64,000 nt of DNA from Bacteroidia bacterium (GCA_030654175.1 JAURXZ010000008.1:1-64000), one strand, 5' to 3'; positions 33,259 through 43,516 are shown, numbered from the stretch's first letter. The notes: a model not told the origin generated them from the letters alone. Numbers and translations are program-made.

Positions 33259-33870
33259 TTACAAAAATTTATTCTTATAGTCTTCCATACTTCTTTTAAT
33301 CACTTCATAAGCTTCCTCTCTTCCATAAACATGAGTGATCTCACAGGTAGGTTTTTCTAAGCCAGGTATGTTTTTATACGTTAAAAAATAATGTTTCAAA
33401 CGGTTTATTACTGCTTCGGTACAATCGGTAATATCTTTCCAGCTCTCATAAACTTCATCGTCTTTCATTATCGCAATAATTTTATCATCAGCTTCACCTT
33501 TATCAATAAGGCGTAAGCCACCAATTGGAATAGCTTGCAACATAATATCACCATGGATGATGGATCGTTCGCTCAAAACACAAATATCCAGGGGATCTCC
33601 ATCGCCTTTTACTATTTCCCTGCCTGTTTTCAATGATGCGAATTCGGCTATTTTTATATCACAATATGTTTGAGGGATAAAACCATATAAAGTGGGAACA
33701 ACATTAGAAAACTTTTGTGGGCGGTCGATCTTTAGGTGGCCACTTTCTTTATCAATTTCATATTTAACAGTATCCGTTGGAACAATTTCAATAAAAGCAG
33801 TTACCATTGTCGGAGCATTTGCTCCAATGGTAATACCATGCCAGGGATGAGCTTTGAATTTATTTGTCAT
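33259..33870 (-). CDS. ppa: Inorganic pyrophosphatase (family I)
   Basis: 203 residues with family I sequence: FIEIVPTDTVKYEIDKESG, YGFIPQTYC, and the metal-binding signature DGDPLDICVL, followed by IGGLRLIDKGEADDKIIAI. It hydrolyses PPi to phosphate in the cytoplasm. The start codon overlaps the preceding gene by 11 nt, so expression is coupled with it. Confidence 0.96.
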   Translation of the reverse strand: MTNKFKAHPWHGITIGANAPTMVTAFIEIVPTDTVKYEIDKESGHLKIDRPQKFSNVVPTLYGFIPQTYCDIKIAEFASLKTGREIVKGDGDPLDICVLSERSIIHGDIMLQAIPIGGLRLIDKGEADDKIIAIMKDDEVYESWKDITDCTEAVINRLKHYFLTYKNIPGLEKPTCEITHVYGREEAYEVIKRSMEDYKNKFL

Positions 33871-34465
33871 TTTTTTTCTTTTTTTTTCTTGTTACAAAAT
33901 AAACAATGGCCATTACACTAAACGAAATTAGCAGAAGTAATAATTTATTGCTACCACTTGGCTGTTCATTACGTGATTTAAAATCGCTTTGTTGCTGAGA
34001 TAATTCATCATTTTGAACTGCTGAATGTACGCCAAGTGTAGTTTTTAAAAATTGTTTTTCTTCTTCAAAGCTACGCTGTGCAGCCATTTGATAATAGTCC
34101 TGAGATGGATCATTAAAAAATTTTCGACTATGTCCACATAAATTTACAACAAGCATATCAAATCGTGAATAGGTGGCATACATCAGCCATTCTTCTTCTT
34201 TTGAAAAACTCATCATACATTCTGATGAACATTCGAAAACAACTTCCTGGTGCTGATTAAGATTTCCTTTGTATAGCTCATTGATAAAAAAATATGCCTT
34301 GCTTTTTCCATCGGTTAAACAAGCAGAAACAGAATCTACCCGCCCGGTAAAAATTGCATCATAAGTATTGAACAGGTCCTTTGAAATAGGTTTAATTGGA
34401 GGGCATTCGCAAGCAAATGTCACTTTGGTAAGTAAGAAGAATAAAAATGGAATGTATTTTTTCAT
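33860..34465 (-). CDS. Exported/membrane protein with CECPP start, unknown function
   Basis: 201 residues. A signal peptide (KKYIPFLFFLLTKVTFA) is followed directly by CECPPIKPISKDLFNTYDAIF, a Cys-rich start resembling tissue-inhibitor/NTR-like exported domains of Bacteroidota, with more Cys at VFECSSECMMSF and NLCGHSRKFF. A C-terminal transmembrane helix (LLLLLISFSVMAIVYFVT) and KKKKK tail follow. It lies between hutH (14-nt gap) and ppa (11-nt overlap) in one operon. Function unknown. Confidence 0.75.
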   Translation of the reverse strand: MKKYIPFLFFLLTKVTFACECPPIKPISKDLFNTYDAIFTGRVDSVSACLTDGKSKAYFFINELYKGNLNQHQEVVFECSSECMMSFSKEEEWLMYATYSRFDMLVVNLCGHSRKFFNDPSQDYYQMAAQRSFEEEKQFLKTTLGVHSAVQNDELSQQQSDFKSRNEQPSGSNKLLLLLISFSVMAIVYFVTRKKKKKNDK

Positions 34466-34479
34466 TTTTATTTAAAGAA

Positions 34480-35967
34480 TTAAATATCAAATTTTGACTG
34501 TTTCAAAAATTGCACGCTTTTTTCAATCTCTGTGTACATGATTTTATCAGCATCTATAAATGGAATATGTTTGCGATAATCAGAAATTATTTTTTCAATA
34601 ATTGGTGATGATTTTAATGGTCTTCTGAATTCCAATGCTTGTGATGCATTCAGCAATTCTATAGCTAGTATCCGTTGTAAATTTTCAACTACTTTATAGC
34701 ATTTTGTTGCTGCATTGGCTCCCATTGAAACATGGTCTTCCTGTCCGTTTGAACTGACAATAGAATCAATAGAAGCGGGAGAACACAATTGTTTGTTTTG
34801 ACTTACAATGCTTGCTGCGGTATATTGAGGTATCATAAATCCTGAATTTAATCCCGGTGTTGCAACAAGAAATGAAGGTAAACCGCGTGTCCCTGAAATC
34901 AATTGATAGGTACGTCTTTCAGAGATACTTCCTAATTCTGCTAATGCTATTGCTAAAAAATCCAACGCTAATGCAAGTGGTTGACCGTGAAAATTACCAC
35001 CCGAAATTATTTCATCTTCATCCGGAAAAACAGTTGGATTATCAGTAACAGAATTTATTTCAATTAAAAAAACATTCTCAGCGTAAGCAATTGCATCTTT
35101 CGAAGCACCATGCACCTGTGGGATACATCGGAATGAATAGGGATCCTGTACGTGTTCTTTTTTACGTTTGATAATTTCGCTGCCTTCTAATAATTTAAGC
35201 ATATTAGTAGCAGTTTGCAATTGTCCTTTATGAGGTCGTATGGTATGGATATGTAATTTAAGCGGGTCCATTCTACCATCAAAAGCATCCAATGAAATTG
35301 CACCGATCACATCAGCGGCAATACTTATTTTTTTTGTATTTAATAAACACCACACACCGTATGCACTCATAAATTGTGTGCCATTCAATAGTGCAAGCCC
35401 TTCTTTTGATTTTAGTTGAATTGGTTGTAAATTCAATTGTTTCAGTACAGCAGCTGCATCTTGTTTTTTACCCTGATAAACAACTTCACCTAATCCCAAC
35501 AATGGTAAGCTCATGTGTGCAAGCGGAGATAGGTCGCCCGAAGCACCAAGGGAGCCCAGTTGATATACTACCGGTAAAATATCATGATTGAAAAAATCGA
35601 CTAAGCGTTCAACGGTTTGTAACTGAACACCTGATTTACCATAAGAGAATGCCTGAATTTTTAATAACAACATCAACTTCACTACTTCTTGAGGTACCTC
35701 ATCTCCTGTACCGCAAGCATGCGACATTACCAGGTTTCGTTGAAGTTTTTCCAGATCCTGATTTGGAATAACGATGTCGCACAAAGAACCAAAGCCGGTA
35801 TTGATACCATAAATAGGCTCTTTTTGAGCAGCCATTTTTTTATCAAGATATTCGCGGCAACGCACAATATTTGTTTTTGCTTCATCTGATAAAACAAGTT
35901 TTTTATTTTTAGAAATGATCTCTGAAATGATATCGAAATCTAATTTTGATGTTGTAATGTGATGCAT
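34480..35967 (-). CDS. hutH: Histidine ammonia-lyase
   Basis: About 495 residues. The MIO-forming triad Ala-Ser-Gly is in GSLGASGDLSPLAH at positions 142-144 if translation starts at 35967 (MHHITTSKL), the same numbering as in characterised HutH. An in-frame ATG/GTG six codons upstream is less likely. The selectivity loop reads NLVMSHACGTG; Ser-His here is typical for histidine lyases and unlike the Tyr- or Phe-selective enzymes. It deaminates histidine to urocanate. hutU, hutI and hutG are not in the window. It heads an operon with the CECPP protein and ppa. Confidence 0.9.
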   Translation of the reverse strand: MHHITTSKLDFDIISEIISKNKKLVLSDEAKTNIVRCREYLDKKMAAQKEPIYGINTGFGSLCDIVIPNQDLEKLQRNLVMSHACGTGDEVPQEVVKLMLLLKIQAFSYGKSGVQLQTVERLVDFFNHDILPVVYQLGSLGASGDLSPLAHMSLPLLGLGEVVYQGKKQDAAAVLKQLNLQPIQLKSKEGLALLNGTQFMSAYGVWCLLNTKKISIAADVIGAISLDAFDGRMDPLKLHIHTIRPHKGQLQTATNMLKLLEGSEIIKRKKEHVQDPYSFRCIPQVHGASKDAIAYAENVFLIEINSVTDNPTVFPDEDEIISGGNFHGQPLALALDFLAIALAELGSISERRTYQLISGTRGLPSFLVATPGLNSGFMIPQYTAASIVSQNKQLCSPASIDSIVSSNGQEDHVSMGANAATKCYKVVENLQRILAIELLNASQALEFRRPLKSSPIIEKIISDYRKHIPFIDADKIMYTEIEKSVQFLKQSKFDI

Positions 35968-35980
35968 GGTGTTTTTTTTA

Positions 35981-36053
35981 ACCACGGAGACATAGAGTTA
36001 ACGGAGTTTCACAGAGTTTCTGTGTTTCTTTGTGTTCTCCGTGTCTCTGTGGT
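35981..36053. repeat. CACAGAG hairpin element, copy 2
   Basis: ACCACGGAGACATAGAG (35981-35997) and CTCCGTGTCTCTGTGGT (36037-36053) pair at 14 of 17 positions; a nested CACAGA-gtt-TCTGTG hairpin is inside. It fills the gap between hutH and hisS. Confidence 0.7.
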
Positions 36054-36059
36054 AATTTT

Positions 36060-37433
36060 TTATTTTAACTCTTCAATTATTGAATCAATTGTGATTTTCG
36101 CTTGCTCTCCGGTTGTCATATTCTTTAAAGTTAACATGCCATTTAGCATTTCATCACTTCCAACTATTACCACAAAAGGGATTTTTTTATCATCCGCATA
36201 TCCCATTTGTTTTTTCATTTTTGCTCCTGCATCCGGATATATTTCGGAATTAATACCTGCTTTGCGAGCCTGCGCTAATAAAGGAAGACAATAATTTTGT
36301 TCAGCTTCACCAAATGTTACAAATAATAATTTAGTAGAAGCAGCAACCGATTCAGGAAATAAATTTAATTCATTCAATACATCATAGATCCTGTCAGCGC
36401 CAAAAGAGATGCCAACCCCCGACATGTTTGGTAAACCGAAAATACCTGTTAAGTCATCGTATCTTCCACCACCACAAATACTGCTGGTAAAAGTTCCTGC
36501 ATTTGATTTAACTTCAAAAATAGCACCTGTGTAATAGTTTAAGCCCCTTGCAAGAGTAATATCCAATTCGGTTTTTGCTGTATTCAATCCTAAACTATCC
36601 ACCGTTTTGAAAATATATTCTACTTCTTCAATACCTTTTAAGCCAATTTCAGAATTCCCCAAAAGTTGTTTCAAGAAATTTAATTTTTCCAAAGTACTTC
36701 CCTGGAAAGAAATTAAAGGTTGAAGTTTTTCTATAGCACTATCACTAACACCATTTTCTTGTAATTCTTTATTTACGCCATCCACACCAATTTTATCTAA
36801 TTTATCAATGGCAACAGTTATGGTTACAATTTTTTCTTTTTCTCCAATTATTTCTGCTATTCCGCTTAATATTTTGCGGTTGTTAATTTTGATCAGAACA
36901 GGAACATTTAATTTGGTAAACACATCGTCAATAAGTTGTACCAATTCCACTTCATTTACCAATGAATTACTTCCGATCACATCAGCATCACATTGATAAA
37001 ATTCGCGGTAACGTCCTTTTTGAGGTCTGTCGGCACGCCAAACTGGTTGTATCTGATAACGTTTGAAAGGGAAGGTGATTTCGTGTTGGTGTTGTACAAC
37101 ATAACGTGCGAATGGAACAGTAAGGTCGTATTTAAGAGCTTTTTCTGAAATGTGAGATGAAATTACTCCAGAACTTGCAAAATTAAATCCTTCACCAAGC
37201 GAATCTTTTGCATTTTTAATAAAATCTCCAGAATCAATAATCTTAAAAATCAATTTATCACCTTCTTCCCCATATTTCCCCATTAGCGTTTGAAGGTTCT
37301 CCATTGCAGGCGTTTCGATTGGCAAATAGCCATATCGTTGAAAAACTTGTTTGATAGTATCAAAAATATAATTACGTTTCACCATTTCTGTTGGTGAAAA
37401 ATCACGGGTGCCTTTAGGAATGCTTGGTTTCAA
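36060..37433 (-). CDS. hisS: Histidyl-tRNA synthetase
   Basis: 457 residues, class II synthetase. N-terminal [14 protein letters not shown] and [18 protein letters not shown], then [20 protein letters not shown] (motif 2), [15 protein letters not shown], and [13 protein letters not shown] (histidine-specific motif), then the anticodon-binding domain with [22 protein letters not shown]. It charges tRNA-His. The length is normal. It lies upstream of the hutH operon on the same strand. Confidence 0.97.
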   Translation of the reverse strand: MKPSIPKGTRDFSPTEMVKRNYIFDTIKQVFQRYGYLPIETPAMENLQTLMGKYGEEGDKLIFKIIDSGDFIKNAKDSLGEGFNFASSGVISSHISEKALKYDLTVPFARYVVQHQHEITFPFKRYQIQPVWRADRPQKGRYREFYQCDADVIGSNSLVNEVELVQLIDDVFTKLNVPVLIKINNRKILSGIAEIIGEKEKIVTITVAIDKLDKIGVDGVNKELQENGVSDSAIEKLQPLISFQGSTLEKLNFLKQLLGNSEIGLKGIEEVEYIFKTVDSLGLNTAKTELDITLARGLNYYTGAIFEVKSNAGTFTSSICGGGRYDDLTGIFGLPNMSGVGISFGADRIYDVLNELNLFPESVAASTKLLFVTFGEAEQNYCLPLLAQARKAGINSEIYPDAGAKMKKQMGYADDKKIPFVVIVGSDEMLNGMLTLKNMTTGEQAKITIDSIIEELK

Positions 37434-37582
37434 TTTTTAAAAAAATTAGAGAATTAGGGAATTGATGATTTGGAGAATTAATGAATTAGTGATTTAGTAA
37501 TTTTCTTCTATTTTACAACGTTAGAACTCTCCATTTCTCCAACTCTCTATTTCTGCGTTTTGTCACGCGAATATCGTGTTTT

Positions 37583-37614
37583 TTTGCATAATGTAATAAA
37601 ATCACTTATCTTTG
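37583..37614 (+). promoter_or_regulatory. Bacteroidota-type promoter for the DUF4290 gene
   Basis: TTTG (37583-37586) and TATCTTTG (37607-37614) are separated by 20 nt, matching the sigma-ABfr consensus TTTG-N19/20-TAnnTTTG. Transcription would begin near 37620, about 60 nt before the start codon. It is the clearest consensus promoter in the window. The rest of 37434-37580 has GAGAATTAG-type words. Confidence 0.7.
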
Positions 37615-37678
37615 TTGTCTCGATTACAAGTTTTTAAAATACCAACCTATTACGATTACCAACCCAATAAAAGACCAA

Positions 37679-38359
37679 ATGGATTACAATACTAGTTTAC
37701 CCCACATGATTATTCCTGAATATGGAAGAAATATTCAGAAAATGATTGATTTTGCTATTTCTGTTGAAAATCGCGATGAGCGTAACAGGGTAGCTCAAGC
37801 TATTATCATGGTTATGGGTCAGTTAAATCCGCATTTACGTGATGTTACCGATTTCAAACATAAATTATGGGATCATATATTTATTATTTCTGATTTTAAA
37901 TTGGATGTAGATTCACCATATCCAAAACCAACCCGCGAAACCTTTCAGACAAAACCAGATAGAGTGGCATATCCAAGTAATGATATCCGTTACAAACATT
38001 ATGGTAAAACAGTGGAGCGTATTATTTCAAAAGCACGTGAATACCCAGAAGGTGAAGAGAGAAACGCTTTAGTAGAACAAATTGCTAACCTGATGAAGCG
38101 TTCTTATTTAACATGGAACCGCGATTCGGTGAATGATGAAGTGATCTTAAAACAATTAAATGAAATTTCGAAAGGCGAACTTAAATTAGCCGATTCATCT
38201 TCTTTGCGTAGCACTCAAACCTTTGTACCTCGTCCGCCAAACCCAAGCCGCGATCGTGATAAAAAGAAACCATCCAATGGAAAGCAAGGTAGTGGCGGTT
38301 TTCGTAAGGATAATACAAATACCGGTGCTAATCCGAAGTTTAAACGTAAGCCTTTTTAA
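37679..38359 (+). CDS. DUF4290 domain protein
   Basis: 226 residues. The N-terminal two-thirds match the Bacteroidota-specific DUF4290 (IPEYGRNIQKMIDFAI, MGQLNPHLRDVTDFKHKLWDH, YPEGEERNALVEQIANLMKR); the C-terminal ~50 residues are basic, Ser/Gly/Asn-rich and disordered-looking (SRDRDKKKPSNGKQGSGGF). The function is unknown. It has its own consensus promoter and is divergent from hisS. Confidence 0.88.
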   Translation: MDYNTSLPHMIIPEYGRNIQKMIDFAISVENRDERNRVAQAIIMVMGQLNPHLRDVTDFKHKLWDHIFIISDFKLDVDSPYPKPTRETFQTKPDRVAYPSNDIRYKHYGKTVERIISKAREYPEGEERNALVEQIANLMKRSYLTWNRDSVNDEVILKQLNEISKGELKLADSSSLRSTQTFVPRPPNPSRDRDKKKPSNGKQGSGGFRKDNTNTGANPKFKRKPF

Positions 38360-38388
38360 TTTTCTTAAATAACCAAAGCTTTTTGCTT

Positions 38389-39177
38389 CTATTTTTTTGA
38401 AATCAAATAATAGCAGGCTGTTGTGAAAAAATTTCGAAGTACCGGGATTTTTGTAATGAAACCATAGGACTCCCTTGGCTTTAGTTTAAATTTCACCTCG
38501 TAATTTGGATTTATAAAGAAGAATGTTTTTCTATCAATTTTCCAGTTTTCTGCCTTTAATATCCTTTCAAATCGTTCAATACTAATTCCGGTATCTTTTA
38601 TTTCCAACAGGTTGGCAATTGAATTTTCGCTTTCGCCAAACAATTTTAAAACGCCCTTGTAAAGCGGTTTTGGAAGCAGGTGGAAATAGGGGGTTTTTGA
38701 TAAAATTTTGCTGCTGCAAACCTGCTGATGCCCGCCAAACGGGTTTTGCCATGGTGGAAAACCAAAAAATATCTTACCATTTGGTTTCAGAAGTGATTTT
38801 AAACAAGCTAAAAATTTTTCCTGATTGTGAATATGTTCAATAACGTCTCTGAGTATGATCAGATCAAATCCTTCCTTTAATTCATCTACCATATGGTAAA
38901 TGTCTTTAACTACTAATTTAAGTAAATGATTATTTGGATGGGTTGAAAAATATTCTCTTGCGTATTCAACCTTGTCTGCGTTTAGATCCACTCCCATTGA
39001 GGGGCATCCCATATCGAGAAAAGGCTTAAGATTTCCAGCTTCACCACACCCGATTTCAAGAACATTAAAGTCTTTATTCAAAGTAACAAATTCGCTGATA
39101 AAAGGAATAACATATTTTTGAGTAGTGTATTCTTGTTCTTTAAAATACATGTCTTTATCTGTATGTCTCTCTTGCAT
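38389..39177 (-). CDS. Class I SAM-dependent methyltransferase
   Basis: 262 residues. SAM-binding motif I is VLEIGCGEAGNLKPF, followed by MGVDLNADKVEYAREYF (acidic loop) and GFDLIILRDVIEHIHNQEKFL (motif IV), then LLKPNGKIFFGFPPW. This is the Methyltransf_11 type. The C-terminal part (FERILKAENWKIDRKTFFFINP) is like small-molecule or lipid/quinone-type methyltransferases; the substrate is not identifiable. It is convergent with the DUF4290 gene. Confidence 0.85.
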   Translation of the reverse strand: MQERHTDKDMYFKEQEYTTQKYVIPFISEFVTLNKDFNVLEIGCGEAGNLKPFLDMGCPSMGVDLNADKVEYAREYFSTHPNNHLLKLVVKDIYHMVDELKEGFDLIILRDVIEHIHNQEKFLACLKSLLKPNGKIFFGFPPWQNPFGGHQQVCSSKILSKTPYFHLLPKPLYKGVLKLFGESENSIANLLEIKDTGISIERFERILKAENWKIDRKTFFFINPNYEVKFKLKPRESYGFITKIPVLRNFFTTACYYLISKK

Positions 39178-39431
39178 AAATTTTTAAATTTTTGTTTGAA
39201 AACTGAAGTTTTTCAAAACTTTAAAAGTGAAATTGTTTTTTTATAATTGGTTTGTAAAAATAGTCAATTTATTCAACTAATTTAATTAGCAATGCCCACA
39301 CTTTAAAATTCAGTTTTTTGTTAATTAAACTGTTCGTAAAATATATTTTCCTGCATCAGCATTGCCGCCTTTTAATTCGTAATTCGTATTGGTTATAATT
39401 CTTTCTTATTTCAATTTAAAAAGATATTAAA

Positions 39432-40736
39432 ATGAGTGTATTCGAAATCATTGGCGGAAAAAGATTAAAAGGAGAAATTACTCCTCAAGGGGCTAAAAAT
39501 GAGGCATTGCAAATATTGTGTGCTGTTTTACTGACCCCCGAAAAAGTTGTAATTAGTAATATTCCGGATATTGTAGATGTAAATAAATTAATAGATCTGT
39601 TAAGGGATCTGGGGGTTGCCATAGAAAAAACAGGGCATGAAGAATACACGTTTCAGGCAAATAATGTAAATGTAGATTATCTTAATTCCCCTGAATTCAA
39701 GAAAAAGGGAGGCAGTTTACGTGGTTCAATCATGATCGTAGGGCCTTTACTTTCTCGTTTTGGTAAAGGATATATTCCAAAACCGGGTGGAGATAAAATT
39801 GGCAGAAGAAGGTTGGATACGCACTTTATCGGCTTTCAAAATCTTGGTGCAAAATTTATTTATGATGAAGAGAACGAATTTTATAAGGTAGAAGCCTCTA
39901 ATTTGAAAGGCTGTTATATGCTTTTAGATGAAGCATCTGTAACAGGTACTGCCAATATTGTGATGGCAGCGGTTCTGGCAAAAGGGGTAACAACCATTTA
40001 CAATGCCGCTTGTGAGCCATACGTACAGCAATTATGCAAAATGCTGAATAGAATGGGAGCAAAAATCACCGGGATCGGTTCTAATTTATTATACGTAGAA
40101 GGTGTTGAGTACTTAGGCGGAACAACACATCGTATGTTACCGGATATGATCGAAGTAGGAAGTTTCATTGGACTTGCAGCAATGACTCAATCGGAGATCA
40201 CCATTAAAAACGTGTCGTATGACGAGTTAGGGGTGATACCAAGTGTATTTCAACGTTTGGGAATTAAATTAGAGCGCAGGGGTGATGATATTTTTATTCC
40301 TTCCCAGGAAAGTTATGAGATTGATACTTTTATCGATGGATCTATTTTAACCATTTCAGATGCCATTTGGCCGGGTTTCACGCCCGATCTGTTGAGTATT
40401 ATATTGGTTGTGGCAACACAGGCAAAAGGAACAGCATTGATCCATCAAAAAATGTTTGAAAGCCGTTTGTTCTTTGTGGATAAATTGATTGATATGGGGG
40501 CGCAGATCATTCTTTGCGATCCACACCGTGCAACGGTAATTGGTTTGAACAGGGAGCACCAGTTAAAAGGAATTTCAATGACCTCACCGGATATACGTGC
40601 CGGGGTATCGCTTTTAATAGCTGCTCTTTCTGCAAAAGGGAAAAGCACCATTCATAATATAGAGCAGATAGATCGCGGTTATCAGAACATCGACATCCGT
40701 TTACAAAAACTTGGCGCAGATATTGTTAGGAAATAA
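39432..40736 (+). CDS. murA: UDP-N-acetylglucosamine 1-carboxyvinyltransferase
   Basis: 434 residues, EPT/RTPC fold. It has the N-terminal ITPQGAKNEALQIL (Lys22-Asn23 type) and ends with the IHNIEQIDRGYQNIDIRLQKLGA stretch. It catalyses the first step of peptidoglycan synthesis. In the catalytic loop PGG-x-KIGRRRLD the usual Cys is Asp121 (GAT at 39792-39794). The Cys-to-Asp form is known to be active and insensitive to fosfomycin in other bacteria. Length and other conserved residues are normal. Confidence 0.96.
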   Translation: MSVFEIIGGKRLKGEITPQGAKNEALQILCAVLLTPEKVVISNIPDIVDVNKLIDLLRDLGVAIEKTGHEEYTFQANNVNVDYLNSPEFKKKGGSLRGSIMIVGPLLSRFGKGYIPKPGGDKIGRRRLDTHFIGFQNLGAKFIYDEENEFYKVEASNLKGCYMLLDEASVTGTANIVMAAVLAKGVTTIYNAACEPYVQQLCKMLNRMGAKITGIGSNLLYVEGVEYLGGTTHRMLPDMIEVGSFIGLAAMTQSEITIKNVSYDELGVIPSVFQRLGIKLERRGDDIFIPSQESYEIDTFIDGSILTISDAIWPGFTPDLLSIILVVATQAKGTALIHQKMFESRLFFVDKLIDMGAQIILCDPHRATVIGLNREHQLKGISMTSPDIRAGVSLLIAALSAKGKSTIHNIEQIDRGYQNIDIRLQKLGADIVRK

Positions 40737-40834
40737 TTCAATTCTTGGATCTTTGAAGGCTTTATTGAAATTTATGGCCGGATAATCTCAAAAAACAAGT
40801 TTAGAATAATTAAATTAATTGTAATATTGTACTC

Positions 40835-41416
40835 ATGAAAAAAATAAACATTTTACTAATCCTGGCAGCTGTATCGGTTACCGGATTCGGATTTATCAAA
40901 ACCGGCACTACCAATAATGTTATACAGGAAGCTGCTAAAACAGGAACTGTAGTTGGAATTGAAATTGGAAATAAGGCTCCTGACTTGAAATTTAACAATC
41001 CCCAGGGAAAAGAAATTTCACTTTCTTCATTAAAAGGTAAAATAGTGTTGATCGATTTTTGGGCATCCTGGTGTGGTCCTTGTCGTCATGAAAACCCTAA
41101 TGTAGTGGCTGTTTATAATACTTATAAAGACACAAAATTCAGTAAAAAAGCAAATGGATTTACGGTATTTGGCGTATCTCTGGATAGTAATAAAGATGCA
41201 TGGATAAACGCAATAGCAAAAGATGGTTTGATATGGGAAAACCATGTAAGCGATCTAGCCGGATGGCATTCTAAGGCATCTGCATTATATGCTGTAAACA
41301 GTATTCCTGCCGGTTTTTTAATTGATGAGAATGGAATAATAGTTGCAAAAGGAGGATCTTTACGTGGAGAAGGCTTGGCGAATGAGTTGAAGAAACTGAT
41401 CAAAGATAAAAACTAA
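40835..41416 (+). CDS. TlpA-like thiol-disulfide oxidoreductase
   Basis: 193 residues. A hydrophobic N-terminus (KKINILLILAAVSVTGFGF) acts as signal or anchor. The thioredoxin domain has GNKAPDLKFNNPQGKEISL, DFWASWCGPCRHENPNV (CxxC) and VSLDSNKDAWINAIAKDGL, and the cis-Pro region SIPAGFLIDENG. Such proteins reduce or exchange disulfides in the periplasm. It ends with a terminator-like hairpin at 41438. Confidence 0.9.
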   Translation: MKKINILLILAAVSVTGFGFIKTGTTNNVIQEAAKTGTVVGIEIGNKAPDLKFNNPQGKEISLSSLKGKIVLIDFWASWCGPCRHENPNVVAVYNTYKDTKFSKKANGFTVFGVSLDSNKDAWINAIAKDGLIWENHVSDLAGWHSKASALYAVNSIPAGFLIDENGIIVAKGGSLRGEGLANELKKLIKDKN

Positions 41417-41437
41417 TTAAGATTCTAATTTTTTGTA

Positions 41438-41473
41438 TAAAAGACAGGATTCAAAAAGAGTTCTGTCTTTTTA
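41438..41473 (+). terminator. Terminator after the TlpA-like gene
   Basis: The stem is TAAAAGACAG (41438-41447) with CTGTCTTTTTA (41463-41473), ending in a T run. A-rich DNA before and T-rich DNA after suggest bidirectional action. Confidence 0.7.
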
Positions 41474-41617
41474 TATTTTATTTAAGCAGTATTTATGTCA
41501 ATTTGTCTTGTTTTCCGTTGATGGCAAATAATTTGACTATCAGAACAACAGTTAAAATCATTCTCTTTTAGTGTAAAAGAATTTGGTCTTTAAACGAATG
41601 AAATCATAACTCTTACA

Positions 41618-42202
41618 ATGGGAGAAAGTAGTATAAAAAAAATAAAAAATATATTTAAAAAAATGAATAAACCAGAGACCGAAAAAGTGGATGATCAGAA
41701 TCAACCACAAGAAGAGCAGCATACAGAGGCGTCCATTCAGTTGATAAATGAAGATAAAATTACTGAATTGCAATCCAAAGTAGATGAATTGAATGATAAA
41801 TACCTTCGTTTGTATTCTGAGTTTGATAACTTCAGAAAACGTACTGCTAAGGAAAAAATTGAGTTGATTCAATCTGCAAGCGAAAACGCTTTTAAAATTA
41901 TGTTACCCATAGTGGATGATTTTGATCGTGCTATAAAATCAAATTCAGATATTACAGATGCAAAAGTAATTTCAGATGGTGTAAACTTGATTTACAATAA
42001 ATTTAAAAGTACACTTTCACAAAAAGGGCTTGAAGAAATGAAAGCCATCGGTGAGCCTTTTAATACCGATTTACATGAAGCGATCACCAATGTGCCGGCA
42101 CCTTCTGAAGATCTTAAAGGTAAGGTTATTGAAGAGCTTGAGAAAGGTTATATGTTGAACGGTAAGGTAATTCGTTTTGCGAAAGTGGTTATTGGGAGTT
42201 AG
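41618..42202 (+). CDS. grpE: GrpE nucleotide exchange factor
   Basis: 194 residues. A long acidic and coiled N-terminal half (NEDKITELQSKVDELNDKYLRL) is followed by the GrpE core YSEFDNFRKRTAKEKIELI, MLPIVDDFDRAIK, and a beta end with VIEELEKGYMLNGKVIRFAKVVI. It releases ADP from DnaK. An in-frame Met at 41663 (MNKPETEK) could be the true start; I keep 41618. It precedes dnaJ by 144 nt. Confidence 0.95.
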   Translation: MGESSIKKIKNIFKKMNKPETEKVDDQNQPQEEQHTEASIQLINEDKITELQSKVDELNDKYLRLYSEFDNFRKRTAKEKIELIQSASENAFKIMLPIVDDFDRAIKSNSDITDAKVISDGVNLIYNKFKSTLSQKGLEEMKAIGEPFNTDLHEAITNVPAPSEDLKGKVIEELEKGYMLNGKVIRFAKVVIGS

Positions 42203-42271
42203 TTAATAGTTGTTAGTTATGAGTAAAAAGTCATTGGATAATAGCAATGAGCAATTAAATCATTAAAACGA

Positions 42272-42331
42272 TTTGAAAATGTGTAATTTGAAAACAACCT
42301 TTTTTATTATCAAATTACCAAATTATCAAAT
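42272..42331. repeat. Word-like inverted repeat in the grpE-dnaJ spacer
   Basis: TTTGAAAATGTGTAATTTGA (42272 onward) and TTATCAAATTACCAAATT (42308 onward) form a ~23-nt imperfect inverted repeat with a 9-bp exact core (TCAAATTAC). ATCAAATTA-type words repeat up to the dnaJ start. AT-rich, so it could be partly chance. Confidence 0.5.
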
Positions 42332-42346
42332 TATCAAATTAATAAA

Positions 42347-43504
42347 ATGTCAAAAAGAGATTATTACGAAATATTAGAAGTTCAAAAGAATTCAAGTGGG
42401 GACGAGATAAAAAAGGCATATCGCAAAATGGCGATCAAATTTCATCCCGATAAAAACCCCGGTGATAAAGCTGCAGAGGAAAAATTTAAAGAAGCAGCAG
42501 AAGCTTATGAGATATTAAGCAATGCTGAAAAAAAACAACGTTACGATCAATTCGGACATGCCGGAATGGGTGGTAATGCCGGCTATGGCGGAGGCAGAGG
42601 AGGTTCCGGAGGATTTGGCGGAATGAATATGGATGACATCTTCAGTCAGTTTGGAGATGTTTTTGGTGGTCATTTTGGTGGTGGTGGCGGAGGCCGTGGA
42701 GGAAAACGCGTAAATCGCGGATCCAATTTGAGAGTGAAAGTGAAAATGACACTTGAAGAAATTGCCAACGGTGTAGAGAAAAAAATTAAAGTAAATAAAT
42801 ACGTTGCTTGTAAGCCATGCAGCGGAAGCGGTGCAAAAGATGGTTCGGCATTCAATACCTGTTCAACATGCAGAGGAACAGGGCAGGTAACACGTATTAC
42901 CAATACCATACTTGGTGCAATGCAAACTACAAGCACATGTCCTACTTGTGGTGGCGAAGGCCAAAGCATTACTGATAAATGTATTGTTTGTCATGGTGAT
43001 GGAATTGTGCGTGACGAAGATGTGATCAATATTAATATACCTGCGGGTGTCGCAGACGGAATGCAGCTTTCGGTAAGTGGAAAAGGTAATATGGGTGCGC
43101 GTGGAGGCGTTGCAGGAGATTTAATTATTGTGATTGAAGAGGTTGAACATGAGCTTTTGAAACGTGATGGTTTGAATTTATTTTACGACCATTTTATTAG
43201 TTTTGTTGATGCAGCGATGGGCACACATATTGAAGTGCCAACTATTGATGGAAAAGCAAAAATAAAGGTAGATGCCGGTACTCAAAGCGGTAAAGTACTG
43301 CGCCTTAAGGCAAAAGGCTTACCTGATATCAATAGTTATTCCCGTGGTGATATTTTGGTAAATATTAACGTATGGACGCCACAGCATTTAAGTAAGGATG
43401 AAAAGTTGATCCTTGAGGGTTTGCGAAATGCTGAAAATTTTAAGCCTAACCCAACTAAAAAAGATCGTGGTTTTTTTGAAAGGATGAAACAATATTTTGA
43501 ATAA
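42347..43504 (+). CDS. dnaJ: Chaperone DnaJ
   Basis: 385 residues. J domain (residues 1-70, [14 protein letters not shown] with HPD), a Gly-rich linker ([15 protein letters not shown]), four zinc-finger repeats ([32 protein letters not shown]) and the C-terminal peptide-binding domain. It stimulates DnaK ATPase. Complete; all Cys pairs present. Confidence 0.97.
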   Translation: MSKRDYYEILEVQKNSSGDEIKKAYRKMAIKFHPDKNPGDKAAEEKFKEAAEAYEILSNAEKKQRYDQFGHAGMGGNAGYGGGRGGSGGFGGMNMDDIFSQFGDVFGGHFGGGGGGRGGKRVNRGSNLRVKVKMTLEEIANGVEKKIKVNKYVACKPCSGSGAKDGSAFNTCSTCRGTGQVTRITNTILGAMQTTSTCPTCGGEGQSITDKCIVCHGDGIVRDEDVININIPAGVADGMQLSVSGKGNMGARGGVAGDLIIVIEEVEHELLKRDGLNLFYDHFISFVDAAMGTHIEVPTIDGKAKIKVDAGTQSGKVLRLKAKGLPDINSYSRGDILVNINVWTPQHLSKDEKLILEGLRNAENFKPNPTKKDRGFFERMKQYFE

Positions 43505-43516
43505 CATCTAGTCACT

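Noticed and set aside
34480-35967. Phenylalanine or tyrosine ammonia-lyase instead of HutH
   Set aside because: The selectivity loop is Ser-His (VMSHACG), as in histidine lyases. Tyr or Phe lyases have other residues there.
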